A stretch of DNA of 64,000 bases. Source: Myoxocephalus aenaeus. Lineage: Eukaryota; Chordata; Actinopteri; Perciformes; Cottidae. The stretch is from contig JBAMJR010000529.1 in the NCBI GenBank assembly GCA_038501785.1, forward strand, positions 1 through 64,000, written 5' to 3'. The position numbers and the translations under genes are program-made. Under the pieces are notes generated by a model. That model worked only from the letters and a program-made list of their open reading frames with translations. It made no database searches and was not told the DNA's origin. Position 1 is the first letter of the stretch; each line of letters begins with the position of its first letter. This document shows, piece by piece, positions 6,772 through 20,166 of the stretch.

Positions 6772-8797
6772 TTGTGCATTTGTGAAAATAAAATAAAGAG
6801 ACAGTTTCTAAGACTAAGTTGTATGCTCTGACGTCAGGGTTCTATGCTTTGATCTCACGGTTCTATGCTCTGATCCTGAGGTTCTAAGAAAGAAAGAATG
6901 AGATAAATATTGCTCTGATTCTGTGCAGTGATCTCAAGGTTCTATGCTTTGATCCCAAGGTTCTATGCTCAGGTTAACGGTCATTTGGGGGGCGATGACT
7001 TCCAGGGCATACTTTGTCATACTTTACCCAGGTTTGAGGTCACGTTCTCTGGGTAAAGCTTGGGGAAATGCCCCTATAAAAGTGCATGGGACTCTGGGTC
7101 AGAGTCAGGGGAAGTAACAGGGACACTGGGGCACTGAAGGGTCATTTGGAGGAAGATGACTTCCAGGGCACTCGTGGTCTGACTTTACCCAGGCTTGAGG
7201 TCACTTTCTCTGGGTAAAGGTTGGGGAAATGCCCCTATAAAAGTACATGGGACTCTGGGTCAGAGTCAGGGGAAGTAACAGGGACACTGGGGAACTGGAG
7301 GGTCATTTGGAGGGAGATGGCTTCCAGGGCACACATTGGCTAACTTTACCCAGGAATAAGGTCACCTTCTCTGGGTAAAAGTTGGGGTCATGTGACCCCC
7401 TTGAACCACCTCTGGAGCTCACCCCCCTAACCCGGCTCACCCTCCGACCCCGTGGACCCACACTTAAGCACACCCCCTGAGTTAAAACCCCCTGTGCGCT
7501 TGTTTTAAAGTCCTGTGCCCCTGGTTCTCTAGAGTAAAGAAAGTCCGGGACCATGGATACAAAGAAAAGTGCTAGATGTTAGATGTATGCCCTTGGTTAG
7601 GTTGATAGGTGAGTGGTTGAGGGATTGGGATTGGGAAAGTCACTCCCGGAATAGTTTATATGCAGAACATACACAATAAACTGAGTGAAAACATCGCTAA
7701 CTCAAGATGGTTCAGATGAGTCTCTCTCGGGATGCGAACCGCCAACCATTGGAACCGGCGTTTTTTTCTGAAGGTCGCAGAGACTTGAAAGTCAACTCCC
7801 CCCAGTACAATGGCCGACGCGATTCCAACGGTACTACCGGCGAGCTAATCGGACCGTGCTAACCCGAGATGGTTCAGATGAGTCTCTCTCGGGCTGCGAA
7901 CCGCCAACCACTGGCACCGGGTTTAAGCTAATGCCCTGCGCTTAGACCACTAGGCTAGCGGGGAAACGATGGAACCCGGAATCTGGAAATAGGTCTTTTA
8001 TAAAGGTCATTGGACCCAGGCTACTTGAAACTGGGCTTTTGGATGAGTGGATTATCGTCGGCTTGTTGCGTTTTTTCCGGGAAGGTCGCAGAGACTTGAA
8101 ACTCGACTCCCCCACTATAATGGCCAATGCGATTCCAATGGTACTATCCGCGAGCTAATAGGACTATGGCAAGGCACTTTTCTGAGAATGAGTCATTTTG
8201 CTAATTGAGCTTCTAACACCTTTGTTTGATATTCAAATGAGGTCAGGTGTTGATGGGTGAGTGGTTGAGGTAGGGGGAAAGGGATTGGGAAAGTCGCTCC
8301 TGGAATAGTTCATATGCAAGAATATACACATCAACTGAGGCGAAACACTGCTAACTCAAGATGGTTCAAATGAGTCTATCTCAAGGTTCTATGCTCTGAT
8401 CCTCAGGTTCTGAGAAATAAATCATGAGATCAATCTTGCTCTGACATCAGGGTTCTATGCTTTGATCTCAAGGTTCTATGCTCTGACATCAGGGTTCTAT
8501 GCTTTGATCCCAAGGTTCTATGCTCTGATCCTCAGGTTTGAAGAGAGAAATAATGAGATACATCAGGCTTCTATGCTTTGATCTCAAGGTGCCATGCTCT
8601 GATCCTCAGGTTCTAAAAAAAGAAAGAAAGAGATACATCTTTACTTAACTAGATGCCTGACCATGGAGCCTGACCATGGAGGCCTGGGGCGGGTGTTGCT
8701 AAGCAGCTGCCGCTGCTCTGCCTAATTGAAAGAACTGCACCATGACCAGTGAGAACGGTCCCAGGAGGTGGGCTCAGGACGCAAACCCTTTGTGGTC

Positions 8798-8985
8798 ATC
8801 GCTTCTCGGCCTTTTGGCTAAGATCAAGTGTAGTATCTGTTCTTATCAGTTTAATATCTGATATGTCCTCTATACGAGGATGTCTTATTAAGCAGATTTT
8901 TAGCCTTGGGAGACGAAATAGGAGCTTGCTCTGTTCACTCCACGCATCGACCCGGTATTGCAGTATTGCTGGGAACGGTGCACCC
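8798..8985 (+). ncRNA. RNU2: U2 spliceosomal snRNA (unit 4)
   Basis: Identical to unit 1, T at position 67. The unit is of the second haplotype (T upstream; G and C downstream of U5). Confidence 0.96.
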
Positions 8986-9333
8986 TTCAAATGCCTTGTG
9001 GACAACAAAACACCAATCCGATGGAGCAGTCTGTCGTTGACTTTGATTCTGTCATCAACGATACAAGTCTCAGTCGCTGTCGGTCTTCAGGACATGTGTC
9101 AAACAAAGGGCCTGTGTACCTGTTACTGATGCCCCTCTCTCTATTGGAAGGGACACAGACTGTGCAATGGACACTGTTGCTCTCTTTAAAATGTGGGAAC
9201 GCCCTCTTTAAAATATGGGCGTGGTAATGGGTGTGGCCTGTTGTTTTGAACACAGCACGTCAACCGAGGCTTACCGTGAGACATTTGACTGGGACGACTA
9301 CATTACCTGCTGCTCTTGACAAGAGGGCAGTAC

Positions 9334-9450
9334 TTACTTTGGTTTCTCTTCATAACGCACAAGTCTTTCGCCTTTTACTAAAGACTTCCGTGGAGAGGAA
9401 CACCAATGAGTTGAACCTATTTTTGACAGGCTTTGCCGTTCGGCTGAGCC
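9334..9450 (+). ncRNA. RNU5: U5 spliceosomal snRNA (unit 4)
   Basis: Same sequence as unit 1; loop 1 at 9370-9378. Confidence 0.93.
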
Positions 9451-11476
9451 TTGTGCATTTGTGAAAATAAAATAAAGAGACAGTTTCTAAGACTAAGTTG
9501 TATGCTCTGACGTCAGGGTTCTATGCTTTGATCTCACGGTTCTATGCTCTGATCCTGAGGTTCTAAGAAAGAAAGAATGAGATAAATATTGCTCTGATTC
9601 TGTGCAGTGATCTCAAGGTTCTATGCTTTGATCCCAAGGTTCTATGCTCAGGTTAACGGTCATTTGGGGGGCGATGACTTCCAGGGCATACTTTGTCATA
9701 CTTTACCCAGGTTTGAGGTCACGTTCTCTGGGTAAAGGTTGGGGAAATGCCCCTATAAAAGTGCATGGGACTCTGGGTCAGAGTCAGGGGAAGTAACAGG
9801 GACACTGGGGCACTGAAGGGTCATTTGGAGGAAGATGACTTCCAGGGCACTCGTGGTCTGACTTTACCCAGGCTTGAGGTCACTTTCTCTGGGTAAAGGT
9901 TGGGGAAATGCCCCTATAAAAGTACATGGGACTCTGGGTCAGAGTCAGGGGAAGTAACAGGGACACTGGGGAACTGGAGGGTCATTTGGAGGGAGATGGC
10001 TTCCAGGGCACACATTGGCTAACTTTACCCAGGAATAAGGTCACCTTCTCTGGGTAAAAGTTGGGGTCATGTGACCCCCTTGAACCACCTCTGGAGCTCA
10101 CCCCCCTAACCCGGCTCACCCTCCGACCCCGTGGACCCACACTTAAGCACACCCCCTGAGTTAAAACCCCCTGTGCGCTTGTTTTAAAGTCCTGTGCCCC
10201 TGGTTCTCTAGAGTAAAGAAAGTCCGGGACCATGGATACAAAGAAAAGTGCTAGATGTTAGATGTATGCCCTTGGTTAGGTTGATAGGTGAGTGGTTGAG
10301 GGATTGGGATTGGGAAAGTCACTCCCGGAATAGTTTATATGCAGAACATACACAATAAACTGAGTGAAAACATCGCTAACTCAAGATGGTTCAGATGAGT
10401 CTCTCTCGGGATGCGAACCGCCAACCATTGGAACCGGCGTTTTTTTCTGAAGGTCGCCGAGACTTGAAAGTCAACTCCCCCCAGTACAATGGCCGACGCG
10501 ATTCCAACGGTACTACCGGCGAGCTAATCGGACCGTGCTAACCCGAGATGGTTCAGATGAGTCTCTCTCGGGCTGCGAACCGCCAACCACTGGCACCGGG
10601 TTTAAGCTAATGCCCTGCGCTTAGACCACTAGGCTAGCGGGGAAACGATGGAACCCGGAATCTGGAAATAGGTCTTTTATAAAGGTCATTGGACCCAGGC
10701 TACTTGAAACTGGGCTTTTGGATGAGTGGATTATCGTCGGCTTGTTGCGTTTTTTCCGGGAAGGTCGCAGAGACTTGAAACTCGACTCCCCCACTATAAT
10801 GGCCAATGCGATTCCAATGGTACTATCCGCGAGCTAATAGGACCATGGCAAGGCACTTTTCTGAGAATGAGTCATTTTGCTAATTGAGCTTCTAACACCT
10901 TTGTTTGATATTCAAATGAGGTCAGGTGTTGATGGGTGAGTGGTTGAGGTAGGGGGAAAGGGATTGGGAAAGTCGCTCCTGGAATAGTTCATATGCAAGA
11001 ATATACACATCAACTGAGGCGAAACACTGCTAACTCAAGATGGTTCAAATGAGTCTATCTCAAGGTTCTATGCTCTGATCCTCAGGTTCTGAGAAATAAA
11101 TCATGAGATCAATCTTGCTCTGACATCAGGGTTCTATGCTTTGATCTCAAGGTTCTATGCTCTGACATCAGGGTTCTATGCTTTGATCCCAAGGTTCTAT
11201 GCTCTGATCCTCAGGTTTGAAGAGAGAAATAATGAGATACATCAGGCTTCTATGCTTTGATCTCAAGGTGCCATGCTCTGATCCTCAGGTTCTAAAAAAA
11301 GAAAGAAAGAGATACATCTTTACTTAACTAGATGCCTGACCATGGAGCCTGACCATGGAGGCCTGGGGCGGGTGTTGCTAAGCAGCTGCCGCTGCTCTGC
11401 CTAATTGAAAGAACTGCACCATGACCAGTGAGAACGGTCCCAGGAGGTGGGCTCAGGACGCAAACCCTTTGTGGTC

Positions 11477-11664
11477 ATCGCTTCTCGGCCTTTTGGCTAA
11501 GATCAAGTGTAGTATCTGTTCTTATCAGTTTAATATCTGATATGTCCTCTATACGAGGATGTCTTATTAAGCAGATTTTTAGCCTTGGGAGACGAAATAG
11601 GAGCTTGCTCTGTTCACTCCACGCATCGACCCGGTATTGCAGTATTGCTGGGAACGGTGCACCC
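11477..11664 (+). ncRNA. RNU2: U2 spliceosomal snRNA (unit 5)
   Basis: Identical to unit 1, T at position 67. First haplotype. Confidence 0.96.
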
Positions 11665-12012
11665 TTCAAATGCCTTGTGGACAACAAAACACCAATCCGA
11701 TGGAGCAGTCTGTCGTTGACTTTGATTCTGTCATCAACGATACAAGTCTCAGTCGCTGTCGGTCTTCAGGACATGTGTCAAACAAAGGGCCTGTGTACCT
11801 GTTACTGATGCCCCTCTCTCTATTGGAAGGGACACAGACTGTGCAATGGACACTGTTGCTCTCTTTAAAATGTGGGAACGTCCTCTTTAAAATATGGGCG
11901 TGGTAATGGGTGTGGCCTGTTGTTTTGAACACAGCACGTCAACCGAGGCTTACCGTGAGACATTTGACTGGGACGACTACATTACCTGCTGCTCTTGACA
12001 AGAGGGCAGTAC

Positions 12013-12129
12013 TTACTTTGGTTTCTCTTCATAACGCACAAGTCTTTCGCCTTTTACTAAAGACTTCCGTGGAGAGGAACACCAATGAGTTGAACCTATT
12101 TTTGACAGGCTTTGCCGTTCGGCTGAGCC
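12013..12129 (+). ncRNA. RNU5: U5 spliceosomal snRNA (unit 5)
   Basis: Same gene sequence as unit 1. Its upstream region has a private C-to-T change at 11881, between the two CTCTTTAAAAT copies and outside the PSE. Confidence 0.93.
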
Positions 12130-14155
12130 TTGTGCATTTGTGAAAATAAAATAAAGAGACAGTTTCTAAGACTAAGTTGTATGCTCTGACGTCAGGGTTC
12201 TATGCTTTGATCTCACGGTTCTATGCTCTGATCCTGAGGTTCTAAGAAAGAAAGAATGAGATAAATATTGCTCTGATTCTGTGCAGTGATCTCAAGGTTC
12301 TATGCTTTGATCCCAAGGTTCTATGCTCAGGTTAACGGTCATTTGGGGGGCGATGACTTCCAGGGCATACTTTGTCATACTTTACCCAGGTTTGAGGTCA
12401 CGTTCTCTGGGTAAAGCTTGGGGAAATGCCCCTATAAAAGTGCATGGGACTCTGGGTCAGAGTCAGGGGAAGTAACAGGGACACTGGGGCACTGAAGGGT
12501 CATTTGGAGGAAGATGACTTCCAGGGCACTCGTGGTCTGACTTTACCCAGGCTTGAGGTCACTTTCTCTGGGTAAAGGTTGGGGAAATGCCCCTATAAAA
12601 GTACATGGGACTCTGGGTCAGAGTCAGGGGAAGTAACAGGGACACTGGGGAACTGGAGGGTCATTTGGAGGGAGATGGCTTCCAGGGCACACATTGGCTA
12701 ACTTTACCCAGGAATAAGGTCACCTTCTCTGGGTAAAAGTTGGGGTCATGTGACCCCCTTGAACCACCTCTGGAGCTCACCCCCCTAACCCGGCTCACCC
12801 TCCGACCCCGTGGACCCACACTTAAGCACACCCCCTGAGTTAAAACCCCCTGTGCGCTTGTTTTAAAGTCCTGTGCCCCTGGTTCTCTAGAGTAAAGAAA
12901 GTCCGGGACCATGGATACAAAGAAAAGTGCTAGATGTTAGATGTATGCCCTTGGTTAGGTTGATAGGTGAGTGGTTGAGGGATTGGGATTGGGAAAGTCA
13001 CTCCCGGAATAGTTTATATGCAGAACATACACAATAAACTGAGTGAAAACATCGCTAACTCAAGATGGTTCAGATGAGTCTCTCTCGGGATGCGAACCGC
13101 CAACCATTGGAACCGGCGTTTTTTTCTGAAGGTCGCAGAGACTTGAAAGTCAACTCCCCCCAGTACAATGGCCGACGCGATTCCAACGGTACTACCGGCG
13201 AGCTAATCGGACCGTGCTAACCCGAGATGGTTCAGATGAGTCTCTCTCGGGCTGCGAACCGCCAACCACTGGCACCGGGTTTAAGCTAATGCCCTGCGCT
13301 TAGACCACTAGGCTAGCGGGGAAACGATGGAACCCGGAATCTGGAAATAGGTCTTTTATAAAGGTCATTGGACCCAGGCTACTTGAAACTGGGCTTTTGG
13401 ATGAGTGGATTATCGTCGGCTTGTTGCGTTTTTTCCGGGAAGGTCGCAGAGACTTGAAACTCGACTCCCCCACTATAATGGCCAATGCGATTCCAATGGT
13501 ACTATCCGCGAGCTAATAGGACTATGGCAAGGCACTTTTCTGAGAATGAGTCATTTTGCTAATTGAGCTTCTAACACCTTTGTTTGATATTCAAATGAGG
13601 TCAGGTGTTGATGGGTGAGTGGTTGAGGTAGGGGGAAAGGGATTGGGAAAGTCGCTCCTGGAATAGTTCATATGCAAGAATATACACATCAACTGAGGCG
13701 AAACACTGCTAACTCAAGATGGTTCAAATGAGTCTATCTCAAGGTTCTATGCTCTGATCCTCAGGTTCTGAGAAATAAATCATGAGATCAATCTTGCTCT
13801 GACATCAGGGTTCTATGCTTTGATCTCAAGGTTCTATGCTCTGACATCAGGGTTCTATGCTTTGATCCCAAGGTTCTATGCTCTGATCCTCAGGTTTGAA
13901 GAGAGAAATAATGAGATACATCAGGCTTCTATGCTTTGATCTCAAGGTGCCATGCTCTGATCCTCAGGTTCTAAAAAAAGAAAGAAAGAGATACATCTTT
14001 ACTTAACTAGATGCCTGACCATGGAGCCTGACCATGGAGGCCTGGGGCGGGTGTTGCTAAGCAGCTGCCGCTGCTCTGCCTAATTGAAAGAACTGCACCA
14101 TGACCAGTGAGAACGGTCCCAGGAGGTGGGCTCAGGACGCAAACCCTTTGTGGTC

Positions 14156-14343
14156 ATCGCTTCTCGGCCTTTTGGCTAAGATCAAGTGTAGTATCTGTTC
14201 TTATCAGTTTAATATCTGATATGTCCTCTATACGAGGATGTCTTATTAAGCAGATTTTTAGCCTTGGGAGACGAAATAGGAGCTTGCTCTGTTCACTCCA
14301 CGCATCGACCCGGTATTGCAGTATTGCTGGGAACGGTGCACCC
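14156..14343 (+). ncRNA. RNU2: U2 spliceosomal snRNA (unit 6)
   Basis: Identical to unit 1, T at position 67. Second haplotype; the spacer also carries the CCGTGATGG variant seen in units 6, 8 and 9. Confidence 0.96.
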
Positions 14344-14691
14344 TTCAAATGCCTTGTGGACAACAAAACACCAATCCGATGGAGCAGTCTGTCGTTGACT
14401 TTGATTCTGTCATCAACGATACAAGTCTCAGTCGCTGTCGGTCTTCAGGACATGTGTCAAACAAAGGGCCTGTGTACCTGTTACTGATGCCCCTCTCTCT
14501 ATTGGAAGGGACACAGACTGTGCAATGGACACTGTTGCTCTCTTTAAAATGTGGGAACGCCCTCTTTAAAATATGGGCGTGGTAATGGGTGTGGCCTGTT
14601 GTTTTGAACACAGCACGTCAACCGAGGCTTACCGTGAGACATTTGACTGGGACGACTACATTACCTGCTGCTCTTGACAAGAGGGCAGTAC

Positions 14692-14808
14692 TTACTTTGG
14701 TTTCTCTTCATAACGCACAAGTCTTTCGCCTTTTACTAAAGACTTCCGTGGAGAGGAACACCAATGAGTTGAACCTATTTTTGACAGGCTTTGCCGTTCG
14801 GCTGAGCC
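14692..14808 (+). ncRNA. RNU5: U5 spliceosomal snRNA (unit 6)
   Basis: Same sequence as unit 1; loop 1 at 14728-14736. Confidence 0.93.
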
Positions 14809-16834
14809 TTGTGCATTTGTGAAAATAAAATAAAGAGACAGTTTCTAAGACTAAGTTGTATGCTCTGACGTCAGGGTTCTATGCTTTGATCTCACGGTTC
14901 TATGCTCTGATCCTGAGGTTCTAAGAAAGAAAGAATGAGATAAATATTGCTCTGATTCTGTGCAGTGATCTCAAGGTTCTATGCTTTGATCCCAAGGTTC
15001 TATGCTCAGGTTAACGGTCATTTGGGGGGCGATGACTTCCAGGGCATACTTTGTCATACTTTACCCAGGTTTGAGGTCACGTTCTCTGGGTAAAGGTTGG
15101 GGAAATGCCCCTATAAAAGTGCATGGGACTCTGGGTCAGAGTCAGGGGAAGTAACAGGGACACTGGGGCACTGAAGGGTCATTTGGAGGAAGATGACTTC
15201 CAGGGCACTCGTGGTCTGACTTTACCCAGGCTTGAGGTCACTTTCTCTGGGTAAAGGTTGGGGAAATGCCCCTATAAAAGTACATGGGACTCTGGGTCAG
15301 AGTCAGGGGAAGTAACAGGGACACTGGGGAACTGGAGGGTCATTTGGAGGGAGATGGCTTCCAGGGCACACATTGGCTAACTTTACCCAGGAATAAGGTC
15401 ACCTTCTCTGGGTAAAAGTTGGGGTCATGTGACCCCCTTGAACCACCTCTGGAGCTCACCCCCCTAACCCGGCTCACCCTCCGACCCCGTGGACCCACAC
15501 TTAAGCACACCCCCTGAGTTAAAACCCCCTGTGCGCTTGTTTTAAAGTCCTGTGCCCCTGGTTCTCTAGAGTAAAGAAAGTCCGGGACCATGGATACAAA
15601 GAAAAGTGCTAGATGTTAGATGTATGCCCTTGGTTAGGTTGATAGGTGAGTGGTTGAGGGATTGGGATTGGGAAAGTCACTCCCGGAATAGTTTATATGC
15701 AGAACATACACAATAAACTGAGTGAAAACATCGCTAACTCAAGATGGTTCAGATGAGTCTCTCTCGGGATGCGAACCGCCAACCATTGGAACCGGCGTTT
15801 TTTTCTGAAGGTCGCCGAGACTTGAAAGTCAACTCCCCCCAGTACAATGGCCGACGCGATTCCAACGGTACTACCGGCGAGCTAATCGGACCGTGCTAAC
15901 CCGTGATGGTTCAGATGAGTCTCTCTCGGGCTGCGAACCGCCAACCACTGGCACCGGGTTTAAGCTAATGCCCTGCGCTTAGACCACTAGGCTAGCGGGG
16001 AAACGATGGAACCCGGAATCTGGAAATAGGTCTTTTATAAAGGTCATTGGACCCAGGCTACTTGAAACTGGGCTTTTGGATGAGTGGATTATCGTCGGCT
16101 TGTTGCGTTTTTTCCGGGAAGGTCGCAGAGACTTGAAACTCGACTCCCCCACTATAATGGCCAATGCGATTCCAATGGTACTATCCGCGAGCTAATAGGA
16201 CCATGGCAAGGCACTTTTCTGAGAATGAGTCATTTTGCTAATTGAGCTTCTAACACCTTTGTTTGATATTCAAATGAGGTCAGGTGTTGATGGGTGAGTG
16301 GTTGAGGTAGGGGGAAAGGGATTGGGAAAGTCGCTCCTGGAATAGTTCATATGCAAGAATATACACATCAACTGAGGCGAAACACTGCTAACTCAAGATG
16401 GTTCAAATGAGTCTATCTCAAGGTTCTATGCTCTGATCCTCAGGTTCTGAGAAATAAATCATGAGATCAATCTTGCTCTGACATCAGGGTTCTATGCTTT
16501 GATCTCAAGGTTCTATGCTCTGACATCAGGGTTCTATGCTTTGATCCCAAGGTTCTATGCTCTGATCCTCAGGTTTGAAGAGAGAAATAATGAGATACAT
16601 CAGGCTTCTATGCTTTGATCTCAAGGTGCCATGCTCTGATCCTCAGGTTCTAAAAAAAGAAAGAAAGAGATACATCTTTACTTAACTAGATGCCTGACCA
16701 TGGAGCCTGACCATGGAGGCCTGGGGCGGGTGTTGCTAAGCAGCTGCCGCTGCTCTGCCTAATTGAAAGAACTGCACCATGACCAGTGAGAACGGTCCCA
16801 GGAGGTGGGCTCAGGACGCAAACCCTTTGTGGTC

Positions 16835-17022
16835 ATCGCTTCTCGGCCTTTTGGCTAAGATCAAGTGTAGTATCTGTTCTTATCAGTTTAATATCTGATA
16901 TGTCCTCTATACGAGGATGTCTTATTAAGCAGATTTTTAGCCTTGGGAGACGAAATAGGAGCTTGCTCTGTTCACTCCACGCATCGACCCGGTATTGCAG
17001 TATTGCTGGGAACGGTGCACCC
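16835..17022 (+). ncRNA. RNU2: U2 spliceosomal snRNA (unit 7)
   Basis: Identical to unit 1, T at position 67. First haplotype. Confidence 0.96.
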
Positions 17023-17370
17023 TTCAAATGCCTTGTGGACAACAAAACACCAATCCGATGGAGCAGTCTGTCGTTGACTTTGATTCTGTCATCAACGATA
17101 CAAGTCTCAGTCGCTGTCGGTCTTCAGGACATGTGTCAAACAAAGGGCCTGTGTACCTGTTACTGATGCCCCTCTCTCTATTGGAAGGGACACAGACTGT
17201 GCAATGGACACTGTTGCTCTCTTTAAAATGTGGGAACGCCCTCTTTAAAATATGGGCGTGGTAATGGGTGTGGCCTGTTGTTTTGAACACAGCACGTCAA
17301 CCGAGGCTTACCGTGAGACATTTGACTGGGACGACTACATTACCTGCTGCTCTTGACAAGAGGGCAGTAC

Positions 17371-17487
17371 TTACTTTGGTTTCTCTTCATAACGCACAAG
17401 TCTTTCGCCTTTTACTAAAGACTTCCGTGGAGAGGAACACCAATGAGTTGAACCTATTTTTGACAGGCTTTGCCGTTCGGCTGAGCC
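17371..17487 (+). ncRNA. RNU5: U5 spliceosomal snRNA (unit 7)
   Basis: Same sequence as unit 1; loop 1 at 17407-17415. Confidence 0.93.
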
Positions 17488-19513
17488 TTGTGCATTTGTG
17501 AAAATAAAATAAAGAGACAGTTTCTAAGACTAAGTTGTATGCTCTGACGTCAGGGTTCTATGCTTTGATCTCACGGTTCTATGCTCTGATCCTGAGGTTC
17601 TAAGAAAGAAAGAATGAGATAAATATTGCTCTGATTCTGTGCAGTGATCTCAAGGTTCTATGCTTTGATCCCAAGGTTCTATGCTCAGGTTAACGGTCAT
17701 TTGGGGGGCGATGACTTCCAGGGCATACTTTGTCATACTTTACCCAGGTTTGAGGTCACGTTCTCTGGGTAAAGCTTGGGGAAATGCCCCTATAAAAGTG
17801 CATGGGACTCTGGGTCAGAGTCAGGGGAAGTAACAGGGACACTGGGGCACTGAAGGGTCATTTGGAGGAAGATGACTTCCAGGGCACTCGTGGTCTGACT
17901 TTACCCAGGCTTGAGGTCACTTTCTCTGGGTAAAGGTTGGGGAAATGCCCCTATAAAAGTACATGGGACTCTGGGTCAGAGTCAGGGGAAGTAACAGGGA
18001 CACTGGGGAACTGGAGGGTCATTTGGAGGGAGATGGCTTCCAGGGCACACATTGGCTAACTTTACCCAGGAATAAGGTCACCTTCTCTGGGTAAAAGTTG
18101 GGGTCATGTGACCCCCTTGAACCACCTCTGGAGCTCACCCCCCTAACCCGGCTCACCCTCCGACCCCGTGGACCCACACTTAAGCACACCCCCTGAGTTA
18201 AAACCCCCTGTGCGCTTGTTTTAAAGTCCTGTGCCCCTGGTTCTCTAGAGTAAAGAAAGTCCGGGACCATGGATACAAAGAAAAGTGCTAGATGTTAGAT
18301 GTATGCCCTTGGTTAGGTTGATAGGTGAGTGGTTGAGGGATTGGGATTGGGAAAGTCACTCCCGGAATAGTTTATATGCAGAACATACACAATAAACTGA
18401 GTGAAAACATCGCTAACTCAAGATGGTTCAGATGAGTCTCTCTCGGGATGCGAACCGCCAACCATTGGAACCGGCGTTTTTTTCTGAAGGTCGCAGAGAC
18501 TTGAAAGTCAACTCCCCCCAGTACAATGGCCGACGCGATTCCAACGGTACTACCGGCGAGCTAATCGGACCGTGCTAACCCGAGATGGTTCAGATGAGTC
18601 TCTCTCGGGCTGCGAACCGCCAACCACTGGCACCGGGTTTAAGCTAATGCCCTGCGCTTAGACCACTAGGCTAGCGGGGAAACGATGGAACCCGGAATCT
18701 GGAAATAGGTCTTTTATAAAGGTCATTGGACCCAGGCTACTTGAAACTGGGCTTTTGGATGAGTGGATTATCGTCGGCTTGTTGCGTTTTTTCCGGGAAG
18801 GTCGCAGAGACTTGAAACTCGACTCCCCCACTATAATGGCCAATGCGATTCCAATGGTACTATCCGCGAGCTAATAGGACTATGGCAAGGCACTTTTCTG
18901 AGAATGAGTCATTTTGCTAATTGAGCTTCTAACACCTTTGTTTGATATTCAAATGAGGTCAGGTGTTGATGGGTGAGTGGTTGAGGTAGGGGGAAAGGGA
19001 TTGGGAAAGTCGCTCCTGGAATAGTTCATATGCAAGAATATACACATCAACTGAGGCGAAACACTGCTAACTCAAGATGGTTCAAATGAGTCTATCTCAA
19101 GGTTCTATGCTCTGATCCTCAGGTTCTGAGAAATAAATCATGAGATCAATCTTGCTCTGACATCAGGGTTCTATGCTTTGATCTCAAGGTTCTATGCTCT
19201 GACATCAGGGTTCTATGCTTTGATCCCAAGGTTCTATGCTCTGATCCTCAGGTTTGAAGAGAGAAATAATGAGATACATCAGGCTTCTATGCTTTGATCT
19301 CAAGGTGCCATGCTCTGATCCTCAGGTTCTAAAAAAAGAAAGAAAGAGATACATCTTTACTTAACTAGATGCCTGACCATGGAGCCTGACCATGGAGGCC
19401 TGGGGCGGGTGTTGCTAAGCAGCTGCCGCTGCTCTGCCTAATTGAAAGAACTGCACCATGACCAGTGAGAACGGTCCCAGGAGGTGGGCTCAGGACGCAA
19501 ACCCTTTGTGGTC

Positions 19514-19701
19514 ATCGCTTCTCGGCCTTTTGGCTAAGATCAAGTGTAGTATCTGTTCTTATCAGTTTAATATCTGATATGTCCTCTATACGAGGATGTC
19601 TTATTAAGCAGATTTTTAGCCTTGGGAGACGAAATAGGAGCTTGCTCTGTTCACTCCACGCATCGACCCGGTATTGCAGTATTGCTGGGAACGGTGCACC
19701 C
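19514..19701 (+). ncRNA. RNU2: U2 spliceosomal snRNA (unit 8)
   Basis: Identical to unit 1, T at position 67. Second haplotype with CCGTGATGG; last unit of the alternating stretch. Confidence 0.96.
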
Positions 19702-20049
19702 TTCAAATGCCTTGTGGACAACAAAACACCAATCCGATGGAGCAGTCTGTCGTTGACTTTGATTCTGTCATCAACGATACAAGTCTCAGTCGCTGTCGGT
19801 CTTCAGGACATGTGTCAAACAAAGGGCCTGTGTACCTGTTACTGATGCCCCTCTCTCTATTGGAAGGGACACAGACTGTGCAATGGACACTGTTGCTCTC
19901 TTTAAAATGTGGGAACGCCCTCTTTAAAATATGGGCGTGGTAATGGGTGTGGCCTGTTGTTTTGAACACAGCACGTCAACCGAGGCTTACCGTGAGACAT
20001 TTGACTGGGACGACTACATTACCTGCTGCTCTTGACAAGAGGGCAGTAC

Positions 20050-20166
20050 TTACTTTGGTTTCTCTTCATAACGCACAAGTCTTTCGCCTTTTACTAAAGA
20101 CTTCCGTGGAGAGGAACACCAATGAGTTGAACCTATTTTTGACAGGCTTTGCCGTTCGGCTGAGCC
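20050..20166 (+). ncRNA. RNU5: U5 spliceosomal snRNA (unit 8)
   Basis: Same sequence as unit 1; loop 1 at 20086-20094. Confidence 0.93.
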